In this document: piece by piece, positions 8,523 through 17,686 of the stretch
Numbering within the stretch: the stretch's first letter is position 1
Layout of the letters: every line of letters begins with the position of its first letter
From: Vibrio agarilyticus
GTDB lineage: Bacteria; Pseudomonadota; Gammaproteobacteria; Enterobacterales; Vibrionaceae
DNA length: 64,000 nt
Reading direction: 5' to 3'
Assembly (NCBI RefSeq): GCF_012641465.1
Contig: NZ_JABAIK010000003.1
Location: 124,001 to 188,000 of the forward strand
Notes under the pieces: model-generated
What the model was told of the DNA's origin: nothing
Database searches by the model: none
The model's input: only the letters and a program-made list of their open reading frames with translations
Made by a program: the position numbers and the translations under genes

Positions 8523-9077
8523 TCAAACGCTTGCTGCGCGTCTTAGCTGAAAGCCCATAAACACAAACGAAATACCTTCCATTAGCAAAGATACCCCGAT
8601 AAAAATGCCGAGTAGAGACGTTGAAATCTCGGGGTTTCCAAGTAACGAAAAGAAATAAACGCCAAGGATGATGGATAGAATGCCACTGAAAACGATCCAG
8701 CTTGCCCCGTCAATTTTTCGATTGGCAATGCCGAAAATGACTCGCGTGACACCATTAAAAATCATAATGACCACCATCAGCATCGTTAGGGTAATCAGAC
8801 CTGAAAGGGGTTCAAACAGAATAAACAACCCGCCTAATATGTAAATGATGGCGCTAAATACATACCAGAGTTTGACACTCCACTGATGAATGCGAAATGT
8901 ATGATAGCCTTGAACGAGGCCGCTAAATAAAAAGAGTGCGCCGACTAAAGTGGTAACCGCCATTCCCGCGAACACAGGGAGTGTGATGGCCCCCAGCCCC
9001 GCAAGACTGACTAGCGCTCCGACAATCACAAACCATTTCCAGCCACGAGAGGCAAGCGTTTCAATTGGTGATTCCAT
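8523..9077 (-). CDS. HdeD/DUF308-family membrane protein
   Basis: Six predicted transmembrane helices in about 184 residues, arranged as repeated helix pairs rich in Gly, Ile and Leu. Typical segments are GLGAITLPVFAGMAV and GILSIILGVYFFSLLGNP, as in the DUF308 repeat of HdeD. E. coli HdeD is linked to acid resistance at high cell density; whether this copy acts similarly is unknown. The gene is followed within 7 nt by the SDR gene. Nothing in the upstream 160 bp (9078-9239) looks like a gene. Confidence 0.85.
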   Translation of the reverse strand: MESPIETLASRGWKWFVIVGALVSLAGLGAITLPVFAGMAVTTLVGALFLFSGLVQGYHTFRIHQWSVKLWYVFSAIIYILGGLFILFEPLSGLITLTMLMVVIMIFNGVTRVIFGIANRKIDGASWIVFSGILSIILGVYFFSLLGNPEISTSLLGIFIGVSLLMEGISFVFMGFQLRRAASV

Positions 9078-9239
9078 ATCTCCATCCGTTTTGAGTGACT
9101 TTTCAGTCAGTATAGTGCGCGGTTGTATAGGTATTGGTTTCGTGAGGGATAGGATGCGTATCGTGGCAAAAATAAGACATTCAATCAGGCTGTTAATGAG
9201 TGCTGTATTACTTTTGTTTGGATCTAAGGTGCCGGTTGA

Positions 9240-10058
9240 TTAGGTGGGTTTAGTATCACTGAGTAAATCGAGCTCTGTTCCTAAAACATCAAGTTGATGT
9301 TCGATACTCGCCAGTTGCGCTTTCACATACTGAGTGTCATCGCTGTTAGCTTCAATTTGTTTAAAACGTCCGCTAAGTTGAAATGCACCAATTGAAAGTG
9401 CGGCGCTGTTCAATGCATGGGCTTTTTGCTGTACGCACGTTGGATTCATCGTGATTACTGCGTGTTTTATCTCATCAATATCTTGCTTCGCGCTATGGTG
9501 AAACAGCGTTACCACCGTTTCGATGAGATCTTCATCATGGCTTTCGAGCGTTTCCATGAGACGAGAAATGTCGATGCCGTAATAGCGATCTGAGCTGGAA
9601 CTAACAGAGGGTATATGAATAGTATCGAGATCCCGTTGGTGTGATGCCAATGGACAAGGAACCAAAAGAGATCGTAACGATGCCGCAGTAAAAGGAATAT
9701 TCACGCAATGATCCATACCCACGTCAAGGCAGTTAAAATGGGCTTCCGCCAGAGAGCTCGGTGTTGTGGCAATAATCCGTGTTGGGATTAAGTTAAAATA
9801 CTGTTCTGTTTCCCGTATGGTATCGGTTAACTCAAATGGGTCAAGATTGGGTAATTGGCAGGCGGTGATTAGGGTTGTGTAGTGACCTGTCTGCCATTTA
9901 TCCCACACCTGTTGGCCACACGTAAGCATCTCATAAGCGTATCCCAATGAAGAGAGCTGATAGGCCAATAAGAACTGATTTGTTGGCTGTGGTTGAGCAC
10001 AGAGGATCACTGGTGTGTCATGGGAAGAGAATTGACGAGAGCAAGGTGGAATCGTCAT
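9240..10058 (-). CDS. Stand-alone degenerate receiver plus HPt phosphotransfer protein
   Basis: Cytoplasmic two-component protein. Residues about 14-130 resemble the receiver of EvgS/BvgS-type kinases: ACQLPNLDPFEL aligns with the usual MDxQMPxMDGFEL, but the phospho-accepting Asp is Ala (residue 66 from this start). The C-terminal half is an HPt domain with AHALNSAALSIGA; the phosphorylatable His is residue 214. The start at 10058 is chosen because GGAG lies 9 nt upstream; an upstream in-frame ATG at 10127 has no clear Shine-Dalgarno and would add 23 residues. No kinase is adjacent, so the HPt presumably serves a hybrid kinase elsewhere. It may be a remnant of a kinase C-terminus that became an independent relay. 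Confidence 0.8.
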   Translation of the reverse strand: MTIPPCSRQFSSHDTPVILCAQPQPTNQFLLAYQLSSLGYAYEMLTCGQQVWDKWQTGHYTTLITACQLPNLDPFELTDTIRETEQYFNLIPTRIIATTPSSLAEAHFNCLDVGMDHCVNIPFTAASLRSLLVPCPLASHQRDLDTIHIPSVSSSSDRYYGIDISRLMETLESHDEDLIETVVTLFHHSAKQDIDEIKHAVITMNPTCVQQKAHALNSAALSIGAFQLSGRFKQIEANSDDTQYVKAQLASIEHQLDVLGTELDLLSDTKPT

Positions 10059-10183
10059 AGTGTTCAGCTCCATTTGGCAGGAAGTTGCAAGCCTTTGTGC
10101 GACGCTCAAAGGCTTGTTTCTAACCATAGAACACTATGTGATAAGTTTCACTTTCATGACGGTACCACCCTAAAAACCATACC

Positions 10184-10207
10184 CAAAATAAGGCATCATG
10201 GGTATGG
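10184..10207. other. Hairpin with CCATACCC/GGGTATGG arms
   Basis: An 8-bp inverted repeat around about 15 nt (roughly 10177-10207) between the yjiH-like gene 3' end and the upstream HPt gene start. No U-run follows on either strand, so it is not a convincing terminator. The tataccc/gggtat ends recall the ERIC-like repeats elsewhere in the window. Confidence 0.3.
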
Positions 10208-10219
10208 CGGAGTGGTCAA

Positions 10220-11587
10220 TTAGAAAATGAGGTGCGCCATTCCCGCAATAACCGGCAGCGTAATTAAGGTGCGAAGTAAGAAAATAACGCACAGTTCAAA
10301 TAGATTCACCGGAATTTTACTGCCAATGAGTAGAGCGCCAATCTCTGACATATAAATCAATTGGGTGACCGAAAGCGCGGCAATGATAAAGCGCGTCATT
10401 TCACTATCAATCGATGCAGCAAGAATCGCTGGAATGAACATGTCGGCAAAGCCTACTACGATGGTTTTTGATGCTGCCACCGCTTCTGGAACACCAAGTA
10501 GTTCAAGCAAGGGAATAAAAGGGGTGCCTAACCATTCAAAAATAGGCGTGTATTCAGCTAATACCAGAGCCATGGTGCCTAAACCCATTACGACAGGCAA
10601 CACACCAAATACCATATCGCTTGCAGCGCGAACGCCTTCTTGGATAACGGCTTTTGCTGAAGTAACTTCTTGAGCACGCTTTACGGCTAACGTCATGCCC
10701 CAAGACCAAGTAGTGTGGCCATCGGGCAGAGCATCATCGGCTTTATTTGGCTTAGTGCCATCAATAAAACAATCTTTTTTGCGGCTAAGAGGCGGTAAAC
10801 GTGGAATGATAACGGCAGCAACCAGACCCGCTAAACAAATGGTGGCATAAAAAGGCAAGAACAGGTGCTCTAATTGCACTTGCGCAATAACCACTAAGCT
10901 AAACGTGATTGAGACGGCTGAAAATGTGGTGCCAACAACTGCCGCTTCACGTTGTGTATAAAATTTGCTTTCGTATTGCTTGCTGGTCAACAAAATGCCG
11001 ACACTACCGTCGCCAAGCCAAGAGGCCATGCAGTCAATCGCGCTACGTCCGGGCAGATTAAAAACGGGGCGCATGATTTTACTTAGCAATGCGCCAAACA
11101 GCTCAAGCAGACCAAAGTTAAGCAATAGGGGTAGCAGCAAACCGGCAAAAATAAAGACTGAAAATAACGTTGGCAATAAGCCTTGAAGTACCATGCCGCC
11201 TGTGTTTTCTTGCCAGATGGCTTCTGGGCCGACTTGAAAGTAACTCATCACTACGGCAATGCCACCGATCACGCGAACAGCAAGCCATAAAGGGGATGGA
11301 AGAAACAGCCCTGTGAGGAAGGGATTTTGGGTAATAATGCGAGGTTTAGCAAACGCAAAAATAACCGACAATACTGCCATTGCAGCAACAATGATCGTCA
11401 CCAACTCAACCAGCACATTTCCCAATGCAGCCTGCAAAGACTTGGCTAGAATAGCCACTGGAATCGTAATTGCCCCATCAAAACTGACAGGTGCCATAAA
11501 TAGGAATAAGCCCACCAAAGAGGGGATCAGGAAGCGCCAAAAGGCAAGCCGATGGGTCGCAGGTTGAGTCAGAGCATTGCTGGACAT
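10220..11587 (-). CDS. yjiH: YjiH-family membrane protein with nucleoside-recognition (Gate) domain
   Basis: Polytopic inner-membrane protein of about 455 residues with 10-12 hydrophobic helices. The segment ASWLGDGSVGILLTSKQYES and the C-terminal Gate-like half match the YjiH family of uncharacterised transporters. The substrate is unknown; related proteins sit next to peptidase or amino-acid genes. The gene is isolated, with 240 bp upstream before the YoaK-like gene. The N-terminus MSSNALTQPATHRLAFWRFL follows a weak ribosome-binding site. A charged cytoplasmic loop (about residues 265-300, SRKKDCFIDGTKPNKADD) separates the two halves. Confidence 0.8.
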   Translation of the reverse strand: MSSNALTQPATHRLAFWRFLIPSLVGLFLFMAPVSFDGAITIPVAILAKSLQAALGNVLVELVTIIVAAMAVLSVIFAFAKPRIITQNPFLTGLFLPSPLWLAVRVIGGIAVVMSYFQVGPEAIWQENTGGMVLQGLLPTLFSVFIFAGLLLPLLLNFGLLELFGALLSKIMRPVFNLPGRSAIDCMASWLGDGSVGILLTSKQYESKFYTQREAAVVGTTFSAVSITFSLVVIAQVQLEHLFLPFYATICLAGLVAAVIIPRLPPLSRKKDCFIDGTKPNKADDALPDGHTTWSWGMTLAVKRAQEVTSAKAVIQEGVRAASDMVFGVLPVVMGLGTMALVLAEYTPIFEWLGTPFIPLLELLGVPEAVAASKTIVVGFADMFIPAILAASIDSEMTRFIIAALSVTQLIYMSEIGALLIGSKIPVNLFELCVIFLLRTLITLPVIAGMAHLIF

Positions 11588-11787
11588 ATTTATTCACCAA
11601 ATATCCGTATTTAATCACTGGGCGCAAGAGTAACTGCAACTTAGCTCAATGGCAATACTATTCATTAAATTTGGCTAAATATTCAGTTTTATTCGCGGTT
11701 ATTTTACCAATTGGTGGTAAATGTTGCTTTTTGGTTTGTTTTTGTTGTGGTTTGTGAATTCTAGCGGGTGTGGTTGCAAACGAGGTT

Positions 11788-11819
11788 TTCTATGAAGTGG
11801 TCATCACCACGTCATAGAA
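11788..11819. terminator. Strong hairpin downstream of the YoaK-like gene
   Basis: Arms TTCTATGA (11788-11795) and TCATAGAA (11812-11819) are exact complements. Inside them, GTGGT (11797-11801) and ACCAC (11806-11810) continue the stem after one mismatch, closing on CATC. It follows the minus-strand gene stop at 11829. The U-run is weak, so it may be a 3' end stabiliser rather than a classical terminator. Confidence 0.55.
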
Positions 11820-11828
11820 TGAATGAGA

Positions 11829-12506
11829 TTATCGCATTGTTTTGGATATAGGTTGAGTTATGGCAAGGTAGAGCCAATAGGCGATTGCCATGGTAAAAGC
11901 TAATATTGCAGGCAACACTAAGGCATTGGCTTGATAGCGTTCGTAGCAAATTGCACCAAGGGTGCCGCCGAATAGAAACCCAACAAGAATGCAAACAAAC
12001 AGTTTCGCTTTGCGTTTATCAAAGCCATAACCGCGTAGAGTTTGGCCAATCATGAGTCCAAGATCGGTGATGACGCCAGTCATATGGGTGGTGCGTACTA
12101 CCGCGCCAGAGAAAGTGGTGATCATCGCATTTTGTAGCCCGCACGCAGCAGAGGCAAGGTATTGGCCCGTTAACATGTCGCGATTGATAAAGTACATTGC
12201 GCTTAAGAGCAACCCACCTTCGATACACAATGCAACACCGTAGCGTCTGCCAAGCTTCAATGCGGTCCCTTCCATAAAAAAGCCGCTGAATACTGACCCA
12301 AGTAAAAAGCTGGCGATCACTAAAAACAGGTGAAATGACGTGGAGAGATCATCAAACAGGTGACTGCCCATGAGCGTGACGGTACCTGAAAGATGGGAGA
12401 TAGCTTGATGCTGAAACCCGAGTAAACCAATGGCATTCACACTACCCGCAAGTAGTGCCAATAATAGCGCGCCGAATTCGACCCAGCGAGGAAGTTTAGA
12501 AATCAC
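11829..12506 (-). CDS. YoaK/DUF1275-family membrane protein
   Basis: About 225 residues with six hydrophobic helices. The family signature is GSVNAIGLLGFQHQAISHLSGTVT near the N-terminus, then ASAACGLQNAMITTFSGAVVRTTHMTG in the middle, where the pattern CGLQNA is typical of DUF1275. Function is unknown; E. coli YoaK is an uncharacterised membrane protein of this family. It is monocistronic on the minus strand, with a strong hairpin after the stop. Confidence 0.85.
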   Translation of the reverse strand: MISKLPRWVEFGALLLALLAGSVNAIGLLGFQHQAISHLSGTVTLMGSHLFDDLSTSFHLFLVIASFLLGSVFSGFFMEGTALKLGRRYGVALCIEGGLLLSAMYFINRDMLTGQYLASAACGLQNAMITTFSGAVVRTTHMTGVITDLGLMIGQTLRGYGFDKRKAKLFVCILVGFLFGGTLGAICYERYQANALVLPAILAFTMAIAYWLYLAITQPISKTMR

Positions 12507-12551
12507 GACAGGTTGCCAGTGTTTGCAGAAAATAACCCGAGGATTATATAC

Positions 12552-12929
12552 CTATATTGGTTTTACTTGAAGTTGCGTCACGGGAGATTGCTTTTGCAGA
12601 GGCTGCGTCAGAAGGCCACTAGGAATCATTAGTAGATGAGGGAACAGAGAGCTGCGGCAGGTCAGACTGACGCCACAATGTGGACAAAACTGATAAGCGA
12701 CTTGTTCGCCTTCATCTAACAAGCGAGTAAAACTGACGGTAACGCCCCGTAGGATCACATAACGGGCAGGGTAAATCAGGCCAATACCGCGCTGGCGTCC
12801 ATGCTCAAATTCAAACTGTGACCATAGCATGAAACTATTGGAAAGTGATGGTGTGACAGCGTCACCATAACAGAGCAATTGCGCCTGTTGGCAACGGCAA
12901 GTCAACTGACGTGAAAGCAATCTCATCAT
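12552..12929 (-). CDS. GFA/CENP-V-like zinc protein
   Basis: About 125 residues with the paired metal-binding motifs of the GFA (glutathione-dependent formaldehyde-activating) fold: CRC at residues 11-13 and FCPHCG at about 81-86. The middle (GLIYPARYVILRGVTVSFTR) fits the GFA core, where a small substrate or glutathione would bind. Most members lack proven formaldehyde activity, so the function is open. Two ATGs are adjacent at the start. It is isolated between the YoaK-like gene and the divergent 13033 gene. Confidence 0.65.
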   Translation of the reverse strand: MMRLLSRQLTCRCQQAQLLCYGDAVTPSLSNSFMLWSQFEFEHGRQRGIGLIYPARYVILRGVTVSFTRLLDEGEQVAYQFCPHCGVSLTCRSSLFPHLLMIPSGLLTQPLQKQSPVTQLQVKPI

Positions 12930-13032
12930 ATGGTTACCTATCTAAGACTTCACAAATCCCATGCTTGCAGTTGTTTTAGTATAAGAAAAGGCGCTATGGT
13001 TTGCAGACTCAAGTTTTAGAGAGTGCGAGATT

Positions 13033-13653
13033 ATGCAAAAAGGAATTTCTTCATTAACATTGATGCTTTCGATCCCCATCGTTTTGCTCGTTCTCGTGGC
13101 CGTTGCTGCCGTTTATCGGTTTTCGCTGGGTGATGACGCCATTTTGGCAAAAGTGACGCCAACAAGTAATGATGAAATTATAGAGAAAGTACTCAAGCTT
13201 GATGTTCCTAATCCCTGGACTGTGACTGTGCCTAAAACTCATGCATTTGCCTTGCTTGATCACTATGATGACCAAGTTCAACAAGTGAGAGGGCGCTATG
13301 ATGGCGGTAGTTGGCGCGGAGAGGTGATTGTCGATACGGCTCAGTTACTCGCGTGGCCCAACCAAGAGGGTTGGTTTGTTGCACCCTTGCTTATCACTCA
13401 GGATGGGGGTGACCAATTTAAGTATCTCGCGCTCTTTGGTTACGATCCTACGCCAAAACGGGTCATATTAGCCGACGCGTTATCGCTACCACCACCACCA
13501 CTGTACGATGTGACTGGTATGAGGTTTGACGGAGAACTATTGCAGGTGTTGTTGAGCAATGTCACAAAGGTGAGTACAACCTCTCCCGCGAAGGTCAAAT
13601 GGTCGGTTATAAAAGCAGCTAAAACGTTAAGATTGAGTCAAGATCACCAATAA
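13033..13653 (+). CDS. Membrane-anchored protein of unknown function
   Basis: I do not recognise a family. About 206 residues: a single N-terminal transmembrane helix (about residues 9-30, LMLSIPIVLLVLVAVAAVY), then a periplasmic part with acidic and aromatic residues (WPNQEGWFVAPLLI) and a PPPP run near residue 155. The gene seems monocistronic; the peptidase gene follows after about 195 nt with tataccc/gggtat sequences between them (from 13699). GAGAGTGCGAGA lies just before the ATG. Confidence 0.6.
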   Translation: MQKGISSLTLMLSIPIVLLVLVAVAAVYRFSLGDDAILAKVTPTSNDEIIEKVLKLDVPNPWTVTVPKTHAFALLDHYDDQVQQVRGRYDGGSWRGEVIVDTAQLLAWPNQEGWFVAPLLITQDGGDQFKYLALFGYDPTPKRVILADALSLPPPPLYDVTGMRFDGELLQVLLSNVTKVSTTSPAKVKWSVIKAAKTLRLSQDHQ

Positions 13654-13847
13654 AGGCTCCAAATACGGTAACATGGTGATAATTTCGCAAGATTAGAGTA
13701 TACCCAAGGATTATAAGCGAAGGGTACGTTACAGTATGTCGCTTGTCGCGCGTAACATTGAGTGTTGCGTTAGCTGGTTTTTACCATGGGTATGGTGGAT
13801 TTTTTCGGGCAAGGCAGCCCAATGATAGTTAGTTTTGAGAACAACGC

Positions 13848-15134
13848 GTGAACACCGCTAAAAAACGCCCTATGCTGGGGCGAAAAATATCGATTTTTCT
13901 GTTAGTCACGGTGGCCATTTGTTTGGTCACTATGCTTGCCATAGGTGAGACAAAAGCGCTGACCAAACGGATACCTTTAAAAGTGGCCGCAACGATGCCT
14001 GTAGCAAATGCGGAACCCTCGTTTGACTTACCCACAGAGCCAACACCTCACTTTCAGTATGAAATTCAAATTGGCGACAGTTTAAGTCAGATATTTGAGC
14101 GTTTAGGGATCGGTTACAGTGACATGATGGGTGTCATGGAAACAGACATGAATTACCTTGCGTTAGATACATTACAACCGGGTGATTTATTACGTTTTTG
14201 GATTGACCCAGCCAATCGAACTCTACAAATGATGGAATTGGAGTTTACGCTTGCAGACCGCGTGCGATACACGCGGAATAGTGATAACGCTTTTGATTTT
14301 GCCGATGTTTCAATAGAAGGTGATTGGGTCCAAGAGGCACTTTTTGCTGATATCTATGGCAGCTTTTCTCAGTCGGCAAATCGCACGGGTTTGAGCAGCT
14401 ATGAAATTGAACAAGTGCAGTCACTTTTGAAAGAAAAAGTCAATTTTGCTCGAGATCTTCGCGCGGGAGACCGCTTTGAAGTGGTTCGATTGAGACAGTT
14501 TATTGATGGGCAGGCGACGGGCAAGCGTAAGCTAGAAGCGATAAAAATTTATAACGGAAAACGTCTGTTATCGGCTTACCTACATACCGATGGCCAGTAT
14601 TACGATGCGCTAGGCAACAGTTTACAGCGCGCATTTCAGCGCTATCCGGTGGATTCGCGTTGGCGTTTGAGTTCTCATTTTAATCCAAGGCGATTGCACC
14701 CGGTGACAAAACGCGTGGCTCCGCATAACGGCACTGATTTTGCGACACCGATTGGGACTCCGGTGATGTCGACAGGCGACGGCACTGTGATTAGAACAAC
14801 GAATCACCCTTATGCTGGCAAATATGTGGTGATTGAGCACAGCAGTAAATACAAAACTCGTTACCTCCACTTGGATCAAATTAAAGTGCGCCGAGGCCAA
14901 AAAGTGGCGCGAGGTGAAGTGATTGGTCTTTCAGGCAAAACGGGGCGGGTGACCGGAGCGCATTTACATTATGAGCTGATTGCTAATGGTCGCCCTGTTG
15001 ACGCAATGAAAGCGAATATTCCAATGGCGTCTTCGGTACCTAAAAATGAACTCAAAAGTTTCATCGCCAAGCGAGATACGTTAGATGCGCTGTTTGGCGA
15101 TAAAGAGACTAGCCTTGCGATGGTAAGTGATTGA
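13848..15134 (+). CDS. M23 peptidoglycan endopeptidase with OapA/LysM-like N-terminal domain (ShyA-like)
   Basis: Probably a periplasmic DD-endopeptidase that cuts peptide cross-links to allow cell-wall growth. After an N-terminal membrane anchor (about residues 11-33) comes an OapA/LysM-like segment (IQIGDSLSQIFERLGIG), then the lysostaphin-type M23 domain. Its zinc ligands are visible in HNGTDFATPIGTPV and in the terminal HLHYE. Architecture and length (about 428) match the Vibrio ShyA/ShyC-type enzymes, but I cannot say which paralogue it is. The start is a GTG with only a weak GAGA ahead; an ATG eight codons in has no better site. Confidence 0.85.
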   Translation: MNTAKKRPMLGRKISIFLLVTVAICLVTMLAIGETKALTKRIPLKVAATMPVANAEPSFDLPTEPTPHFQYEIQIGDSLSQIFERLGIGYSDMMGVMETDMNYLALDTLQPGDLLRFWIDPANRTLQMMELEFTLADRVRYTRNSDNAFDFADVSIEGDWVQEALFADIYGSFSQSANRTGLSSYEIEQVQSLLKEKVNFARDLRAGDRFEVVRLRQFIDGQATGKRKLEAIKIYNGKRLLSAYLHTDGQYYDALGNSLQRAFQRYPVDSRWRLSSHFNPRRLHPVTKRVAPHNGTDFATPIGTPVMSTGDGTVIRTTNHPYAGKYVVIEHSSKYKTRYLHLDQIKVRRGQKVARGEVIGLSGKTGRVTGAHLHYELIANGRPVDAMKANIPMASSVPKNELKSFIAKRDTLDALFGDKETSLAMVSD

Positions 15135-15161
15135 AGCACACATCCCTTACGATGATATACC

Positions 15162-17051
15162 CTAAGAAGGACGAATCGTCGTTTGGGCTTGGCGTTCGGC
15201 GTTATTTTTGCGTATTAAGGCTATCATCTCATCTGCTACCAGAGGTTTTGAGAAGTAATACCCTTGAATGTGCTGGCACCCCATACTGCGAAGTTTCGCC
15301 AGCGCGTTGACGTTCTCAACACCTTCGGCAACCAAATTTAAGCGTAGTTGGTGCGCCAGTTGCGCAATAAATGAAATGACGCGTTCAGCTGTCTCGCTGG
15401 TTAACATATTACGCACGAATGTCGCATCAATTTTAATAATATCAATGGGATAGCTATGAATGTAGTTTAAGCTTGAATAGCCTGTCCCAAAGTCATCTAA
15501 TGCCACTCGAAACCCAAGATAACGCAATGCATCTAAAATATGCTCGCCTCGGTCATTGTGATTAAGTAAGACACTTTCGGTAAGTTCAATGACAAAATCT
15601 CTTGGCCTGTGATGATAGCGGATCATCATCGCAGTTAGGTGCTCGATGTAGCGAGACGCATCGGTTAGCTCAATCGCCGAACAATTAATGCTAAGGCATA
15701 TAGTGTAGCCAAGCTGGTTTTCAAGGGTTTGCTTGGCGAGACACGCTAACTCAATAATGCGTTTTCCAAGAGCGATAATGAGCCCCGATTGTTCCGCTAC
15801 GGTGATAAACTCAAACGGAGATAGCGCTCCCATTTCACTGTGTGACCAACGCGCTAACACCTCGAAGTATTGCCACTGAGGGTTATCGAGCGCGACGATA
15901 GGCTGGATCACCACATAAATATCGCTTTCGTCAATCGGCCGTTCCAGCTCATAGCGAAGGGCTTCAGTCAGTATGATTTGGCGTTCATGCTCGGCTCGCA
16001 GTGTTTCATCAAATCGGTAGAATTGCTGTTTTTGTGACTGTTTGCATGCCTTGAGTGCAAGAGTCGCATTTTGCATTAATTCATCTTTGCTATGACTAAA
16101 GGTTTGATACGAGGCGATGCCAATACTGACAGTAAAAGCGATTTGCCGAACTGGGTTGCTATAGCCAAGATTAAATAGGTTAATCAGGTTATTGGCAACG
16201 ATGGTTGCTTCGTCATTGAAGATGATAAACGCAAATTCGTCGGCCCCAATACGAAAGGCTCGACTGGTGGCTGGCAGGTGCTCTTTTAGTGTTTTTGCCG
16301 TATAGCGAATCACTTTGTCGCCCCACATATGACCATGCGCGGCATTAATTTGTTTAAAATCGTCGATATCGAGTAGGCAGAGTGAAAACGCGCGGTGTTG
16401 ATTAACGAGCGCTTCAAGAGTGGCAGACAGATTGGCTCGATTATGTAGGTTAGTGAGAGGGTCATGGGTGGCATCGTGTTTAAATTGTTGCGTGAGCGCT
16501 CTAAATTGATGACTAAGACGCGCAGTCTGGCACTCGCGTTCAATTAAGCGGGCGCATAGGTGGTGGTATTCAATCAGAGTACTGGAGTGGGTAATCGGCT
16601 CAAATATGGAGATTAATACCCCGTCGGGTTGTTGGTGGGCATCATGCAAAGTGATGGCCAAACATCGCAATGTTTTTGTCGGTGCGCACTGAAATACAAT
16701 GGGCGTGATAGCCGATAAAGTCATGGTGTCTTTGCTTGCCGTCATAAGCTCAATCAGGCGCGAGCTCAGTTCATCTAATAAAGCTTGGTTAATTGCTTGG
16801 ACATCATCGAAAGGCGGGTTAGAGGTCTTTTCGCTCTCAGAGCGAGAAGGTATGTGATCTTTGCCGCTAGCTAGAGCATGAGTTAGAAGGCGTGTTCTAT
16901 TTGCTTTTATATTGAATACTGCGCAAATTTGAAGCTGAAATTGCGCGCGTAATTCACTGACGATAGACTCAAGGATTGTTGAATGGTTCGATCTGAGAAG
17001 CTGATTGAGCCGCATGATCGCAACCGAATGTGTGTTGACTTGATGCTGCAT
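15162..17051 (-). CDS. GGDEF-EAL cyclic-di-GMP protein, probably a phosphodiesterase
   Basis: Cytoplasmic protein of about 629 residues. The N-terminal region resembles a GAF-like sensor (about 1-190). The GGDEF domain is degenerate: the motif reads GADEF, so cyclase activity is doubtful and the domain may bind GTP as an activator. The EAL domain looks intact: EVL in place of EAL, the asparagine in SINCSAIEL, DDFGTGYSSLNYI, KID and AEGVEN are all present. The likely role is hydrolysis of c-di-GMP. It is convergent with the M23 gene, 27 nt apart. Confidence 0.9.
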   Translation of the reverse strand: MQHQVNTHSVAIMRLNQLLRSNHSTILESIVSELRAQFQLQICAVFNIKANRTRLLTHALASGKDHIPSRSESEKTSNPPFDDVQAINQALLDELSSRLIELMTASKDTMTLSAITPIVFQCAPTKTLRCLAITLHDAHQQPDGVLISIFEPITHSSTLIEYHHLCARLIERECQTARLSHQFRALTQQFKHDATHDPLTNLHNRANLSATLEALVNQHRAFSLCLLDIDDFKQINAAHGHMWGDKVIRYTAKTLKEHLPATSRAFRIGADEFAFIIFNDEATIVANNLINLFNLGYSNPVRQIAFTVSIGIASYQTFSHSKDELMQNATLALKACKQSQKQQFYRFDETLRAEHERQIILTEALRYELERPIDESDIYVVIQPIVALDNPQWQYFEVLARWSHSEMGALSPFEFITVAEQSGLIIALGKRIIELACLAKQTLENQLGYTICLSINCSAIELTDASRYIEHLTAMMIRYHHRPRDFVIELTESVLLNHNDRGEHILDALRYLGFRVALDDFGTGYSSLNYIHSYPIDIIKIDATFVRNMLTSETAERVISFIAQLAHQLRLNLVAEGVENVNALAKLRSMGCQHIQGYYFSKPLVADEMIALIRKNNAERQAQTTIRPS

Positions 17052-17237
17052 ACCTGTCGTTCTCGCCCTATTTACATGCTGCCGACATAAGATAACTATT
17101 GTTCATATGCAACATGTTTACAAGTTTGAACGAGCGTCATCTCGACCTATTGTTTACCACTATGGGTATAAAACAGCGCTTTCGAAGGTACGTGCATAAG
17201 TATACAATGCGCGGTCATATGACACTGGAGACTTAAA

Positions 17238-17588
17238 ATGGATCAGAAAGAATTTGAACTTTTGGTCGTTGAATTATGTAAATTGCCTTCTTTAGCAGAG
17301 GGTTTAGCGTGGCTAAAAGCGAGTGAAGACACCGACATTGCAGAAGCTGCCAATGCACTTACAGGGCAGTTTGCCCTTGCTGAAGTGGAAGGAGAGCGCC
17401 GAATTTACCACGTATTTAACGAAGAAAATGAAGCTGGTGAACTCACAGAGTATGTTGAGCATGTGATGAATGAAGGTGATCACTTGGTGAAATTTGCGGC
17501 ATGGTTCTTCTCAACTTATTTCGATATGAAACCGAAAGAGGTGTATCAAGCAGCAGGGAAAACGTACCAGCAACCTAAGCGCGGCTGA
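17238..17588 (+). CDS. Small acidic conserved protein of unknown function
   Basis: About 116 residues, strongly acidic (many Glu and Asp) in the first two thirds and basic at the very C-terminus (QQPKRG). It contains no Cys-pair or helix-turn-helix that I can see. A good Shine-Dalgarno (CTGGAGAC) precedes the ATG. Codon choice looks like that of the chromosomal neighbours. A GC-rich hairpin lies in the 98-nt gap after the stop. I do not recognise the family. Confidence 0.7.
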   Translation: MDQKEFELLVVELCKLPSLAEGLAWLKASEDTDIAEAANALTGQFALAEVEGERRIYHVFNEENEAGELTEYVEHVMNEGDHLVKFAAWFFSTYFDMKPKEVYQAAGKTYQQPKRG

Positions 17589-17613
17589 GTCGACGCCATA
17601 GGCTATGTTGCGA

Positions 17614-17655
17614 AGCTCGGGCGTTAGATACGCCTTTTGACGCCCGAACTTGACA
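17614..17655. terminator. Hairpin between 17238 gene and glutaredoxin-like gene
   Basis: Arms CTCGGGCGT and ACGCCCGA around about 15 nt lie between two convergent genes. A T-rich stretch follows on the plus strand only after about 10 nt, so efficiency is uncertain. It is the only candidate terminator in the gap. Confidence 0.45.
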
Positions 17656-17686
17656 GGTTTTTGTGACTTTTTTAGAAAAATAGACG

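Noticed and set aside
13654-13847. Repeat-like region with tataccc and gggtatgg ends
   Set aside because: The interior does not match the ERIC-like copies closely enough by eye to call it one.
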